NCBI GenBank assembly: GCA_010030605.1
Contig: RHCK01000087.1
Span: 1-6,895, forward strand
Source of the DNA: Acidimicrobiia bacterium
GTDB taxonomy: Bacteria; Actinomycetota; Acidimicrobiia; Acidimicrobiales; Ilumatobacteraceae
Direction of reading: 5' to 3'
Length of the DNA stretch: 6,895 nt
The notes below the pieces were generated by a model. It was given only the letters and a program-made list of their open reading frames with translations, searched no databases and was not told where the DNA came from. This document shows, in pieces, positions 1 to 5,865 of the stretch (its first letter is position 1; each line of letters opens with the position of its first letter). The position numbers and the translations under genes were made by a program.

Positions 1-387
1 TTTCGACTCGGAGCAGGTGGCGCGCAAGGACGATTCGGTGTTCGTCCGGACCTGACCTGTTTCGGAAAAGTGATCGGTGGCGGTCTCCCCATCGGCGCCG
101 TCGGTGGTCGTCGCGACATCATGGAAACTTTGTCGCCACTCGGCAAGGTCTTCCACGCCGGCACATTGGCGGGCAACCCTATGGCGACGGCGGCGGGGCT
201 CGCCGCTTTGTCGGAATTGACCGCTGATGCCTACGCCACCATCGAAAGTCGAGCCGCTCGTTTGGTGTCGATCATTCGTGACTCGATGGGAACGTCCGCG
301 ACCGTGTCGCACGTGGGCACGCTCGTCGGGGTAAACCCGGAACAGGCGCGACGACTCCCATGTTCGCCGCGACCGGCTCGACGATGA
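1..387 (+). CDS. hemL: HemL (glutamate-1-semialdehyde 2,1-aminomutase), middle part, inverted fragment
   Basis: The frame is open from base 1 and encodes the PLP-binding core of glutamate-1-semialdehyde aminomutase, which converts GSA to 5-aminolevulinate. It starts at FRLGAGGAQGRFGVRPDL, just after where the family has its DEVMTG motif. It continues through CFGKVIGGGLPIG, where the Lys at 67-69 is the expected PLP Schiff-base lysine, and through the family signature HAGTLAGNPMA. Homology continues to HVGTLVG (codon ending at 330), matching the family's VNHVGGMFG region, and then stops abruptly. Codons from about 333 to the TGA at 385-387 are simply the antisense of the oppositely oriented hemL piece. 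About 110-120 residues of the usual C-terminus are missing. A GTG at 70 is the first start codon in frame, but it lies inside the conserved core and cannot be the true start. Identity is certain; whether the fragment is a natural gene remnant is not. Confidence 0.85.
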   Translation, partial: FRLGAGGAQGRFGVRPDLTCFGKVIGGGLPIGAVGGRRDIMETLSPLGKVFHAGTLAGNPMATAAGLAALSELTADAYATIESRAARLVSIIRDSMGTSATVSHVGTLVGVNPEQARRLPCSPRPARR

Positions 388-1048
388 CGGCAGCGACGGT
401 GTCGTCGATCTCCGGCACCACGTTGTACGGCGCGACGATGGTGTTGGCCACCGCTTCCTCGGGCACTCCGGCGGTTCCCGGAAGTCCGAGCGTGGCGACG
501 CCGCTGCCACCTGCCGCCAACAAAGCATCGGTCGCACCGTGGAAGTTGCCGTCGAAAATGATGATCTTCTTACGGCCCGTCAGTCCGCGCGCGAGACGAA
601 CCACCGTGGAGGTGGCCTCAGTGCCCGAGTTCATGAGTCGCACGCGTTCACACGACGGAACTCGTTCGCTGATCGCCTCGGCCAATTTCATCTCACGCGG
701 TGTGGGTGCACCGAACGACGTTCCATCGACCGCGGCCTTGGCCAATGCCGTCGTGATCGTCGGGTGCGCGTGACCGAGGATCACTGCTCCGTAACTCTGC
801 ACCAGATCGATGTATCGACGACCCTCGACGTCGTACACGTGCGCCCCTTCACCACGGGCCACCACGTACGGACGTCCGCCGACCGCCTTGAACGCGCGAA
901 TGGACGAGTTGACGCCACCGGGTATCGCCCGCGTGGTGCGCTCGAAGAGTCGATCGTTGGATGGAACGCCCTTGCCCGTGCACACCACCGCGTCACAGCC
1001 GGCGGCCACGCAGGCCACCGGATCGCACAAAGGAATGGTCGACGACAT
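272..1048 (-). CDS. hemL: HemL (glutamate-1-semialdehyde 2,1-aminomutase), N-terminal part, broken at ~333
   Basis: This is the N-terminal half of GSA aminomutase, a PLP enzyme of the C5 pathway. Family blocks in order are SNDRLFERTTRAIPGGVNS (residues 30-48), YIDLVQSYGAVILGHAHP (about 79-96), the phosphate-binding NSGTEAT, FDGNFHGATDALL, and VIVEPVAANMGVV ending at PVPG (about residue 238). The remaining 20 residues, L239 to the stop at 272, do not resemble HemL; they are the antisense of the plus-strand fragment at 1-332. The piece with homology is therefore about 333-1048. The ATG at 1048 lies 15 bp after the hemB stop, behind a weak GGGG ribosome site, which suggests co-transcription. That start gives about 27 residues before the usual family N-terminus, with cysteines at 8, 13, 18 and 23. 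GTG codons 21 or 22 are alternative starts. As it stands the product lacks the active-site lysine and would be inactive. Confidence 0.88.
   Translation of the reverse strand: MSSTIPLCDPVACVAAGCDAVVCTGKGVPSNDRLFERTTRAIPGGVNSSIRAFKAVGGRPYVVARGEGAHVYDVEGRRYIDLVQSYGAVILGHAHPTITTALAKAAVDGTSFGAPTPREMKLAEAISERVPSCERVRLMNSGTEATSTVVRLARGLTGRKKIIIFDGNFHGATDALLAAGGSGVATLGLPGTAGVPEEAVANTIVAPYNVVPEIDDTVAAVIVEPVAANMGVVAPVPGLPRRACPRATRSRTFPSSHE
328..338. other. Inversion or chimera junction inside hemL
   Basis: Left of about 330-332 the DNA codes for HemL on the plus strand (middle part, ending HVGTLVG). Right of about 333 it codes for HemL on the minus strand (N-terminal part, ending VPVPG plus TT of the expected Phe codon). 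The bases at the join, GGGTAAACCC (329-338), contain a 4-bp inverted repeat (GGGT and ACCC around AA). That is short microhomology of the sort seen at fold-back joins. The orientation switch is seen directly; its cause is inferred. Confidence 0.85.
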
Positions 1049-1063
1049 GAGACAGCCCCGAGA

Positions 1064-2053
1064 TCAGCGTCGCGCGCTCTCGGCAAACCAACGGGCGAGA
1101 TAGGTGAGAATGATGTCGGCACCGGCGCGCTTGATCGCCGTGAGGTGCTCGGTGGCCACCACGTCGTGATCGATCCAACCGTTTGCCGCGGCGGCTTTGA
1201 TCATCGAGTACTCACCACTCACGTGATACGCGGCAACGGGGACATCGACCATCGATCGGACAGCGGCGATCACGTCGAGATAAGCGAGGGCGGGCTTCAC
1301 CATCACCATGTCGGCGCCTTGTTCGATGTCGGCGGCCACTTCGACCAACGCCTCGCGCGCGTTGCGCCAATCCTGTTGGTACCCCTTGCGATCGCCACCA
1401 CCGACGATCTGCACGTCGACCGCGTCGCGGAAAGGTCCGTACAGACCCGAGGCGTACTTGGCCGAGTACGCGAGGATCGCGGTGTCGTTGTGGCCCGAAC
1501 CATCGAGTGCCTGTCGAATGACACCAACTTGACCGTCCATCATTCCACTGGGGGCGCACACGTGAGCTCCGGCGTTCGCTTGTGCGACGGCGGCTCGCGC
1601 GTAGATATCGAGCGTCTTGTCGTTGTCGACCGAACCGTGCCCGTCGAGAATTCCGCAATGTCCGTGGCTCGTGTACTCGTCGACGCAAAGATCGGCCATC
1701 AGCACGACCCGATCACCAAGGTCGTCGCGCAGATCTCGCAAGGCCACCTGCACGATGCCGTTGGGGTCGAAGGCCCCCGAGCCAATCTCGTCCTTGTGAA
1801 CCGGAACACCGAAGAGGATCACGGATTTGATCCCGAGATCGGCCAGCTCGCGCACTTCCTGCCGCAGACTGGCGCGCGAGTGTTGCACCACACCCGGAAG
1901 AGAAGTGATCGGTTGCGGAGCGTCGATGCCCTCGCGAACGAACAACGGTGCCACCAGATCGTCGACGTTCAGTCGTGTCTCGGCCACGAGGTCGCGCATC
2001 GCCTGCGTCGTGCGCAATCGACGGGGACGCGATGCGGGAAATCGTGCGACCAT
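1064..2053 (-). CDS. hemB: Porphobilinogen synthase (5-aminolevulinate dehydratase)
   Basis: This cytosolic enzyme condenses two 5-aminolevulinate molecules to porphobilinogen. The 329 residues are the usual bacterial length. Both catalytic lysines are visible: K199 in AYSAKYAS and K253 in MVKPALAYLD, equivalent to E. coli K195 and K247. The metal-site segment is DLCVDEYTSHGHCG (121-134), with C123, D125 and C133. It is a mixed form between the all-cysteine zinc type and the aspartate-rich type, and I know it from actinobacterial HemB. The substrate-pocket segments APSGMMDG (167-174) and YGPFRDA (205-211) are present. The start is ATG at 2053, with TAGGCT six bases upstream; the 87-bp gap after hemD leaves room for an internal promoter. 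The stop lies 15 bp before hemL. The gene looks intact and the identification is secure. Confidence 0.97.
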   Translation of the reverse strand: MVARFPASRPRRLRTTQAMRDLVAETRLNVDDLVAPLFVREGIDAPQPITSLPGVVQHSRASLRQEVRELADLGIKSVILFGVPVHKDEIGSGAFDPNGIVQVALRDLRDDLGDRVVLMADLCVDEYTSHGHCGILDGHGSVDNDKTLDIYARAAVAQANAGAHVCAPSGMMDGQVGVIRQALDGSGHNDTAILAYSAKYASGLYGPFRDAVDVQIVGGGDRKGYQQDWRNAREALVEVAADIEQGADMVMVKPALAYLDVIAAVRSMVDVPVAAYHVSGEYSMIKAAAANGWIDHDVVATEHLTAIKRAGADIILTYLARWFAESARR

Positions 2054-2059
2054 GCCCCC

Positions 2060-2065
2060 AGCCTA
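2060..2065 (-). promoter_or_regulatory. Candidate -10 box of an internal hemB promoter (leaderless)
   Basis: TAGGCT on the minus strand fits TAnnnT and is followed by six bases (GGGGGC) and then the hemB ATG. It lies in the 87-bp hemD-hemB spacer. No convincing -35 element is visible. The G-run next to the ATG is too close to be a standard ribosome site, which favours a leaderless message, but a short hexamer can occur by chance. Confidence 0.35.
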
Positions 2066-2140
2066 TGGGCGCAATGCTGCGGTGCCCTCGGGCGATCCCG
2101 GTGTTCTCGTCTCGGGGTGGACCGAAATCGCGAGAGACGA

Positions 2141-2860
2141 TCAGCCGAGAGCGCGAACGATGCCGGGCAGCGACTGCTCCGAAGCCACCAGGAACGACTC
2201 GATGCCCGCGCGTCGTAAGGCATCGGCGGTTTGTGGCCCCATCGCCACCACCATCGGGGGCACCCTCGTGCCGAACGTGGCGGCCCACGCCTCCACTGAC
2301 GAGGCGGCGGTGAACGTGATCGCATCGCACGAATCGATCACGGTCGGGTCGATGTCGTGTGGACTCGTCGAGGCGGTGCGATACGAGTGCACCCGGTCGA
2401 CGGTCCATCCCTTCGAACGAACCGCGTTCTCGACGTCGCGACTCGCCGATTCGGCCACGGCCAACAACACGCGACCAACACCGACGGGAAACATCGCGCC
2501 GAGCGATGCACCGGTTTGGGTGTCGGGAACCAGGTCGGCCCCGCCCAACGCCGCCGCGGTCGACGTGCCAACGGCCGCTCGCCTCACCGACGACACGTCG
2601 ACACCCAGCTCGGAGGCGCAACGCACGATGCGACGCGCACCTTCCGGAGAGGTGGCGATCACCCAGTCGTACTCGCGCAAGCGACGCACCGCGGCCACGA
2701 ACTGGTCTCCCCCGTCACTGGCATCGATCGTGGTGGTCACCGGTATCTCGACCACCTCGAATCCGGCGGCCAACAACAGATCGCTCAGCCCCGCCGAACG
2801 TTCGGCCGACCTGGTGACGATCACCCGTCGCCGATCGGACGATGACTCACCCGCGACCAT
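2141..2860 (-). CDS. hemD: Uroporphyrinogen-III synthase
   Basis: This enzyme cyclises hydroxymethylbilane with inversion of ring D to give uroporphyrinogen III, the branch point to haem, sirohaem and cobalamin. The 239 residues match the stand-alone enzyme. HemD sequences are poorly conserved, so the call rests on the pattern. An N-terminal RRRVIVTRSAERSAGLSDLL segment opens domain 1. WVIATSPEGARRI follows at about 66-78. Domain 2 contains AITFTAASSVEAW, like the family's FTSSSAV motif, and MVVAMGPQTADALRRAG, like its IGPxTA motif. Position directly after hemC supports it. The ATG at 2860 is four bases past the hemC stop, with a GGGGA ribosome site inside the hemC end, so translation is probably coupled. 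Some actinobacteria have HemD fused to a methyltransferase; no such domain is present here. Confidence 0.93.
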   Translation of the reverse strand: MVAGESSSDRRRVIVTRSAERSAGLSDLLLAAGFEVVEIPVTTTIDASDGGDQFVAAVRRLREYDWVIATSPEGARRIVRCASELGVDVSSVRRAAVGTSTAAALGGADLVPDTQTGASLGAMFPVGVGRVLLAVAESASRDVENAVRSKGWTVDRVHSYRTASTSPHDIDPTVIDSCDAITFTAASSVEAWAATFGTRVPPMVVAMGPQTADALRRAGIESFLVASEQSLPGIVRALG

Positions 2861-2864
2861 GCGA

Positions 2865-3743
2865 TCAGTCCCCGACCGCGGACCTCGCGACGCGAGCCAT
2901 CTCGCGCGCGCGATCCATCAACGACGTCGTTTCGCCCGACGCCGTGGACATCTCGGCCACGTGATGTCGTGCGCCATCGTCGGACGACAGATGGACACGG
3001 AAGGTTCGCCCGTCATCGTGGGCACCGATGGGCAACGAACACCCCGAACCGAGTTCGGCGAGAAACGCTCGTTCGATCTCCAAAGCTCGACGTGATGATC
3101 GATGATCGATCGCGCTCAGAAGATCCACGGTGATCGAATCATCGGCACGACATTCCACGGCCACCGAACCCTGACCCACCGCCGGCACCATGTCGGTGAC
3201 GGAGAGATGTTCGGAGATGCGATCCGTCCAACCGAGAATCTCGAGTGCCGCGGCGGCCATGACGATCGCGCCGTCGGTCGGGATCTTCTCCAAGCGCGTG
3301 GGGATGTTGCCGCGCAATTCGACGAACCGCAGATCGGGACGAAGTCGCCGTAGTTGGGCGCGCCGACGCACCGACCCGGTGGCCACCGTGGCCCCATCGG
3401 CAAGATTCGACAGGGTGGACCCGACCAGAACATCGCGAGGATCACGACGTTCACCGAACGCCGCGATGACCAAACCGTTGGTGACCGTCGACGGCAGGTC
3501 CTTGGCGCTGTGCACGGCCACGTCCGCCCGACCGTCGAGCACCGCCGACTGCACCTCCTTGACGAACACACCTTGGCCACCGATGGTGTGCAACGGAACG
3601 TCCTGACGACGATCACCCGTGGTGTCGACGAACACCAACTCCACGACGAGACCCGGATGCGCGTCGCGCAACAACGCGGCGATGTGTTCGGACTGGGTTC
3701 TGGCCTGCAGTGAACCGCGGGTCGCGATACGCAGTGCGGACAC
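2865..3743 (-). CDS. hemC: Porphobilinogen deaminase (hydroxymethylbilane synthase)
   Basis: This enzyme joins four porphobilinogens into hydroxymethylbilane using a covalent dipyrromethane cofactor. The 292 residues are slightly short for the family (about 300-320). The start is a GTG at 3743, giving VSALRIATRGS, which matches the family N-terminus and lies two bases past the hemA stop. The frame stays open upstream to 4094, but that part overlaps hemA and has no HemC character. Visible motifs are the catalytic Asp in HSAKDLP (D82), GSVRRRAQL (about 123-131), RGNIPTRL (144-151) and the cofactor-binding C235 in GSGCSLPIGA. The usual PAPGQG loop reads PAVGQG here. There is no clear ribosome site, so translational coupling to hemA is likely. 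The gene looks intact. Confidence 0.96.
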   Translation of the reverse strand: MSALRIATRGSLQARTQSEHIAALLRDAHPGLVVELVFVDTTGDRRQDVPLHTIGGQGVFVKEVQSAVLDGRADVAVHSAKDLPSTVTNGLVIAAFGERRDPRDVLVGSTLSNLADGATVATGSVRRRAQLRRLRPDLRFVELRGNIPTRLEKIPTDGAIVMAAAALEILGWTDRISEHLSVTDMVPAVGQGSVAVECRADDSITVDLLSAIDHRSSRRALEIERAFLAELGSGCSLPIGAHDDGRTFRVHLSSDDGARHHVAEMSTASGETTSLMDRAREMARVARSAVGD

Positions 3744-3745
3744 GA

Positions 3746-5008
3746 TCAGCGCAGATCGAACAGGTCGCGAACGGCCGCGGCGTTTCGCTCGCCACGCGGC
3801 GTTCCGGCATCGTCTTTCAAACGCACTGACATGTCGTGCAGAAGCTTGGCGACGATCCCTTTGGTGAGAGCCTCGACGGCTTCGCGCTGTTCGGGGTCGA
3901 GCGAAGCCAAACGACGCTGCATGCGTTCGATCTCCGAGGTTCGAACACTCTCGGCCGCCGAATGCAACTGAGCGACCAAGGGGGCCGCTTGTCGCGCGGT
4001 GGTTTCCACCGCGAACCGTTCGACTTCCTCGCGCACGATGATGCGGACGGCTTCCGCTTCGGCGGCACGCTTCGCCTGACCGCGAGCGGCCCAATCACGA
4101 AGATCGTCGAGGTTCATCAAGGTGACACCGTCGACGTCTCCGGCCGATCGCTCGACGTCACGGGGCACCGCGATATCGACGATGAACAGCGGGCGATCGA
4201 TTCGCTGCGCCATGGCTCCGGCCACCATCTCGTGATCGATGATGGTTCCGCCAGCGCCGGTGCACGTGACGACGACGTCGGCATCGACCAAGGTTTCGGC
4301 CAGACGGTAGAACTCGGTCACCGATCCCCCGACGCGGTCAGCCAATTCCTGCGCGCGCCCGATGGTGCGATTCGCCACCAACACCCGGCCCACGCCGGCC
4401 CCGGAGAGAGCCACGGTGACTCCCTCGCCCATGTCGCCGGCGCCAACCACCAGAACAGTGAGACCTTCGACCGAGCCGAGACTGTCGCGCGCCATGTCGA
4501 CGGCCGCGTGACTCACGCTCGACGTGTGTCGACCGATGGATGTTTCCGTTCGAGCTCGCTTGCCCACTTCCAACGCGTGTCGGAACAACAAGTTCAATGT
4601 GGACAACGAGCCACCCTCGCGCTGCGATCGATCCCATGCGTCGCGCACCTGACCAAGGATCTCGCTCTCTCCGAGCACGGCCGAGTCGAGTCCCGCCGCC
4701 ACCTCGAACAGATGGGACACGGCCGCCTCGTCATGCTGGCTGTACAAGTGAGGAGCCAATTCGTCGGCGGAGAATCCACCGAGATCACAGAAGAAGTCGC
4801 GCAGGTCGCCGTACGCGCCGTGGAACTTCTCGGCCACCGCGTACACCTCGGTTCGGTTGCACGTGGATAGAACCACCGCTTCACGAATGTTCGGTCGCGA
4901 CATCAAGCCATGAATGGTCTTGGCGATGGCGTCTTCGGCGATCGTGACCCGCTCCAGAAGAGCCAACGGCCCGGTGCGGTGGTTCACCCCGAAAACGACG
5001 ATCGACAC
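3746..5008 (-). CDS. hemA: Glutamyl-tRNA reductase
   Basis: This enzyme reduces glutamyl-tRNA(Glu) to glutamate-1-semialdehyde with NADPH. It is the first and usually rate-limiting step of the C5 pathway. The 420 residues are normal for the family. The N-terminal catalytic domain opens with VVFGVNHRTGPLALLERV and carries the nucleophile C50 in LSTCNRTEVY. The conserved VLGESEILGQV is at 111-121. The NADPH-binding domain has VVGAGDMGEG (187-196) and VANRT (211-215). A long charged and helical C-terminal part (from about 300) is the dimerisation domain. The start is GTG at 5008, 36 bp after the rex stop, preceded by AAGGT. That could serve as a ribosome site or as part of a TAAGGT -10 box seven bases from the start. 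hemC begins two bases after its stop. Confidence 0.97.
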   Translation of the reverse strand: MSIVVFGVNHRTGPLALLERVTIAEDAIAKTIHGLMSRPNIREAVVLSTCNRTEVYAVAEKFHGAYGDLRDFFCDLGGFSADELAPHLYSQHDEAAVSHLFEVAAGLDSAVLGESEILGQVRDAWDRSQREGGSLSTLNLLFRHALEVGKRARTETSIGRHTSSVSHAAVDMARDSLGSVEGLTVLVVGAGDMGEGVTVALSGAGVGRVLVANRTIGRAQELADRVGGSVTEFYRLAETLVDADVVVTCTGAGGTIIDHEMVAGAMAQRIDRPLFIVDIAVPRDVERSAGDVDGVTLMNLDDLRDWAARGQAKRAAEAEAVRIIVREEVERFAVETTARQAAPLVAQLHSAAESVRTSEIERMQRRLASLDPEQREAVEALTKGIVAKLLHDMSVRLKDDAGTPRGERNAAAVRDLFDLR

Positions 5009-5015
5009 GTTGGTT

Positions 5016-5021
5016 ACCTTA
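5016..5021 (-). promoter_or_regulatory. Candidate -10 box or ribosome site upstream of hemA
   Basis: TAAGGT lies exactly seven bases before the hemA GTG, in the 36-bp rex-hemA gap. It can be read as a TAnnnT -10 box of a leaderless internal promoter, or the AAGG within it can act as a ribosome binding site for the read-through message from rex. The sequence alone does not separate the two; no convincing -35 is seen. Confidence 0.35.
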
Positions 5022-5044
5022 TTCCCTCGGCCCTCGAGATGGTC

Positions 5045-5728
5045 CTATGCGCTCGCGCTCTTGCCCGTCCCGGGGACGGAATGCAGCGTGGTCGCTCGGC
5101 GCTGCTCGTGGTAACTGAGGATCTGCAGTTCCAGGGCCAGATCGACCTTGCGAATCATGATGCCTCGGGGCACCGCGATCACTGCGGGGGCGAAGTTCAG
5201 GATGCTCGTCACGCCGGCCTTGACCAGCCGATCGGCCGCGTCCTGGGCTCCGGCGGCCGGAACCGCCACCACCCCGATGGACACCGAACGCGACGCCACG
5301 ATCTGCGGAAGCTCGTCGATGTGCCGAACCCGCACTCCACCGATCACCGAACCGATCTTGGCCGGGTCGACGTCGACGACGCCGGCCACGGGAAAACCCT
5401 TTTGTCCGAAGCCGCCGTAGCCCGAGAGGGCCTGACCAAGATTGCCCGCACCCACGATGACCACCGGCCATTCGTGGTTCAGACCCAATTCACGCTGGAT
5501 CTGGTACACGAGATACGGAACCTCGTAGCCCACGCCACGCACTCCGTAACTTCCGAGATAACTGAGGTCCTTGCGCACCTTGGCCGCGTTCACGCCGCCC
5601 AGTTCGGCCAATTGCTCGCTCGAGACGTGGCTCGTTCCGGCCTCGGCGAGCTCGGACAGCAAACGCAGATACACGGGAAGACGCGAGACGGTGGCCTCGG
5701 GGATGCGGCGACGGGGGCGATCAGCCAT
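5045..5728 (-). CDS. rex: Redox-sensing transcriptional repressor Rex
   Basis: Rex is a dimeric repressor that binds DNA when NAD+ is abundant and lets go when NADH rises. The 227 residues fit the family. The N-terminal winged helix spans about 8-70, from IPEATVSRLPVYLRLL, with a recognition helix in NAAKVRKDLSYLG (47-59) and the wing GVRGVGYEV. The Rossmann domain shows VVIVGAGNLGQAL (89-101), followed by the typical GFGQKGF (106-112). The C-terminal helix VDLALELQILSYH (195-207) matches the domain-swapped dimer helix. The ATG at 5728 has no ribosome site; TAGCGT lies seven bases upstream, suggesting a leaderless message. Rex heads the hem cluster and has an operator-like palindrome just upstream, so it probably represses itself and the hem genes. 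That is known in Streptomyces and inferred here. Confidence 0.96.
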   Translation of the reverse strand: MADRPRRRIPEATVSRLPVYLRLLSELAEAGTSHVSSEQLAELGGVNAAKVRKDLSYLGSYGVRGVGYEVPYLVYQIQRELGLNHEWPVVIVGAGNLGQALSGYGGFGQKGFPVAGVVDVDPAKIGSVIGGVRVRHIDELPQIVASRSVSIGVVAVPAAGAQDAADRLVKAGVTSILNFAPAVIAVPRGIMIRKVDLALELQILSYHEQRRATTLHSVPGTGKSASA

Positions 5729-5735
5729 CGCCGAA

Positions 5736-5741
5736 ACGCTA
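5736..5741 (-). promoter_or_regulatory. Candidate -10 box of the rex-hem promoter (leaderless)
   Basis: TAGCGT fits TAnnnT and is followed by seven bases (TTCGGCG) and the rex ATG, with no ribosome site between. With a 17-18 bp spacer, the -35 region falls within the Rex-like palindrome at 5747-5764, so a bound repressor would cover the promoter. Confidence 0.5.
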
Positions 5742-5746
5742 GGTCC

Positions 5747-5764
5747 TCGTGATCATGTTCACGA
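5747..5764. promoter_or_regulatory. Rex operator (ROP-like palindrome)
   Basis: TCGTGATCATGTTCACGA has perfect 6-bp arms (TCGTGA and TCACGA). Against the known 18-bp Rex consensus, TTGTGAAnnnnTTCACAA, it agrees at 11 of the 14 defined positions and keeps the core GTGA and TTCAC. It sits 18 bp upstream of the rex start, over the expected -35 region. It is about 100 bp upstream of the divergent membrane-protein start at 5866. This supports autoregulation of rex and the downstream hem genes. Confidence 0.75.
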
Positions 5765-5852
5765 AGTTACGACGGGCCGTACCGTGGGTGAACGAGCGGT
5801 CGTTCGTCACCGCACCGACGACGGCCGGCGCCTTTCGGTCACGGCGTCGTCC

Positions 5853-5858
5853 TATCCT
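5853..5858 (+). promoter_or_regulatory. Candidate -10 box of the membrane-protein gene (leaderless)
   Basis: TATCCT fits TAnnnT and is followed by seven bases and the GTG at 5866. This is the same geometry as at rex and hemA. It is the main reason for choosing 5866 over the upstream in-frame GTG at 5749 or ATG at 5755, which lie in or next to the Rex operator. Confidence 0.45.
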
Positions 5859-5865
5859 CGGCTGG

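Noticed and set aside
272..387. A simple frameshift or premature stop as the explanation for the short hemL frames
   Set aside because: The two conserved parts are on opposite strands, so no insertion or deletion can join them; only an inversion or chimeric join can.
2107..2140. Stem-loop just after the hemD stop (arms TCGTCTC and GAGACGA, 20-nt loop) as a terminator
   Set aside because: The stem is only 7 bp with a long loop and no T-run on the transcribed side, so it is not convincing as an intrinsic terminator.
539..3095. Very long open frames on the plus strand opposite hemL, hemB, hemD and hemC
   Set aside because: They are antisense to well-identified enzymes, are rich in Arg, His and Asp as expected from reading high-GC genes backwards, and show no recognisable domain.
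3094..3111. Tandem GATGATC repeats
   Set aside because: Two short copies within a well-conserved part of hemC, encoding ordinary HemC residues; codon use explains them.
3744..4094. An upstream extension of hemC by 117 residues
   Set aside because: The frame is open, but it lies entirely within hemA, is arginine-rich and matches nothing in HemC. The GTG at 3743 gives the correct N-terminus.
5749..5865. The longer start (GTG at 5749 or ATG at 5755) for the membrane protein
   Set aside because: It would put the start codon in the Rex operator and add an arginine-rich, non-membrane stretch. The GTG at 5866 has a TAnnnT box at the leaderless spacing and begins right before the first helix.
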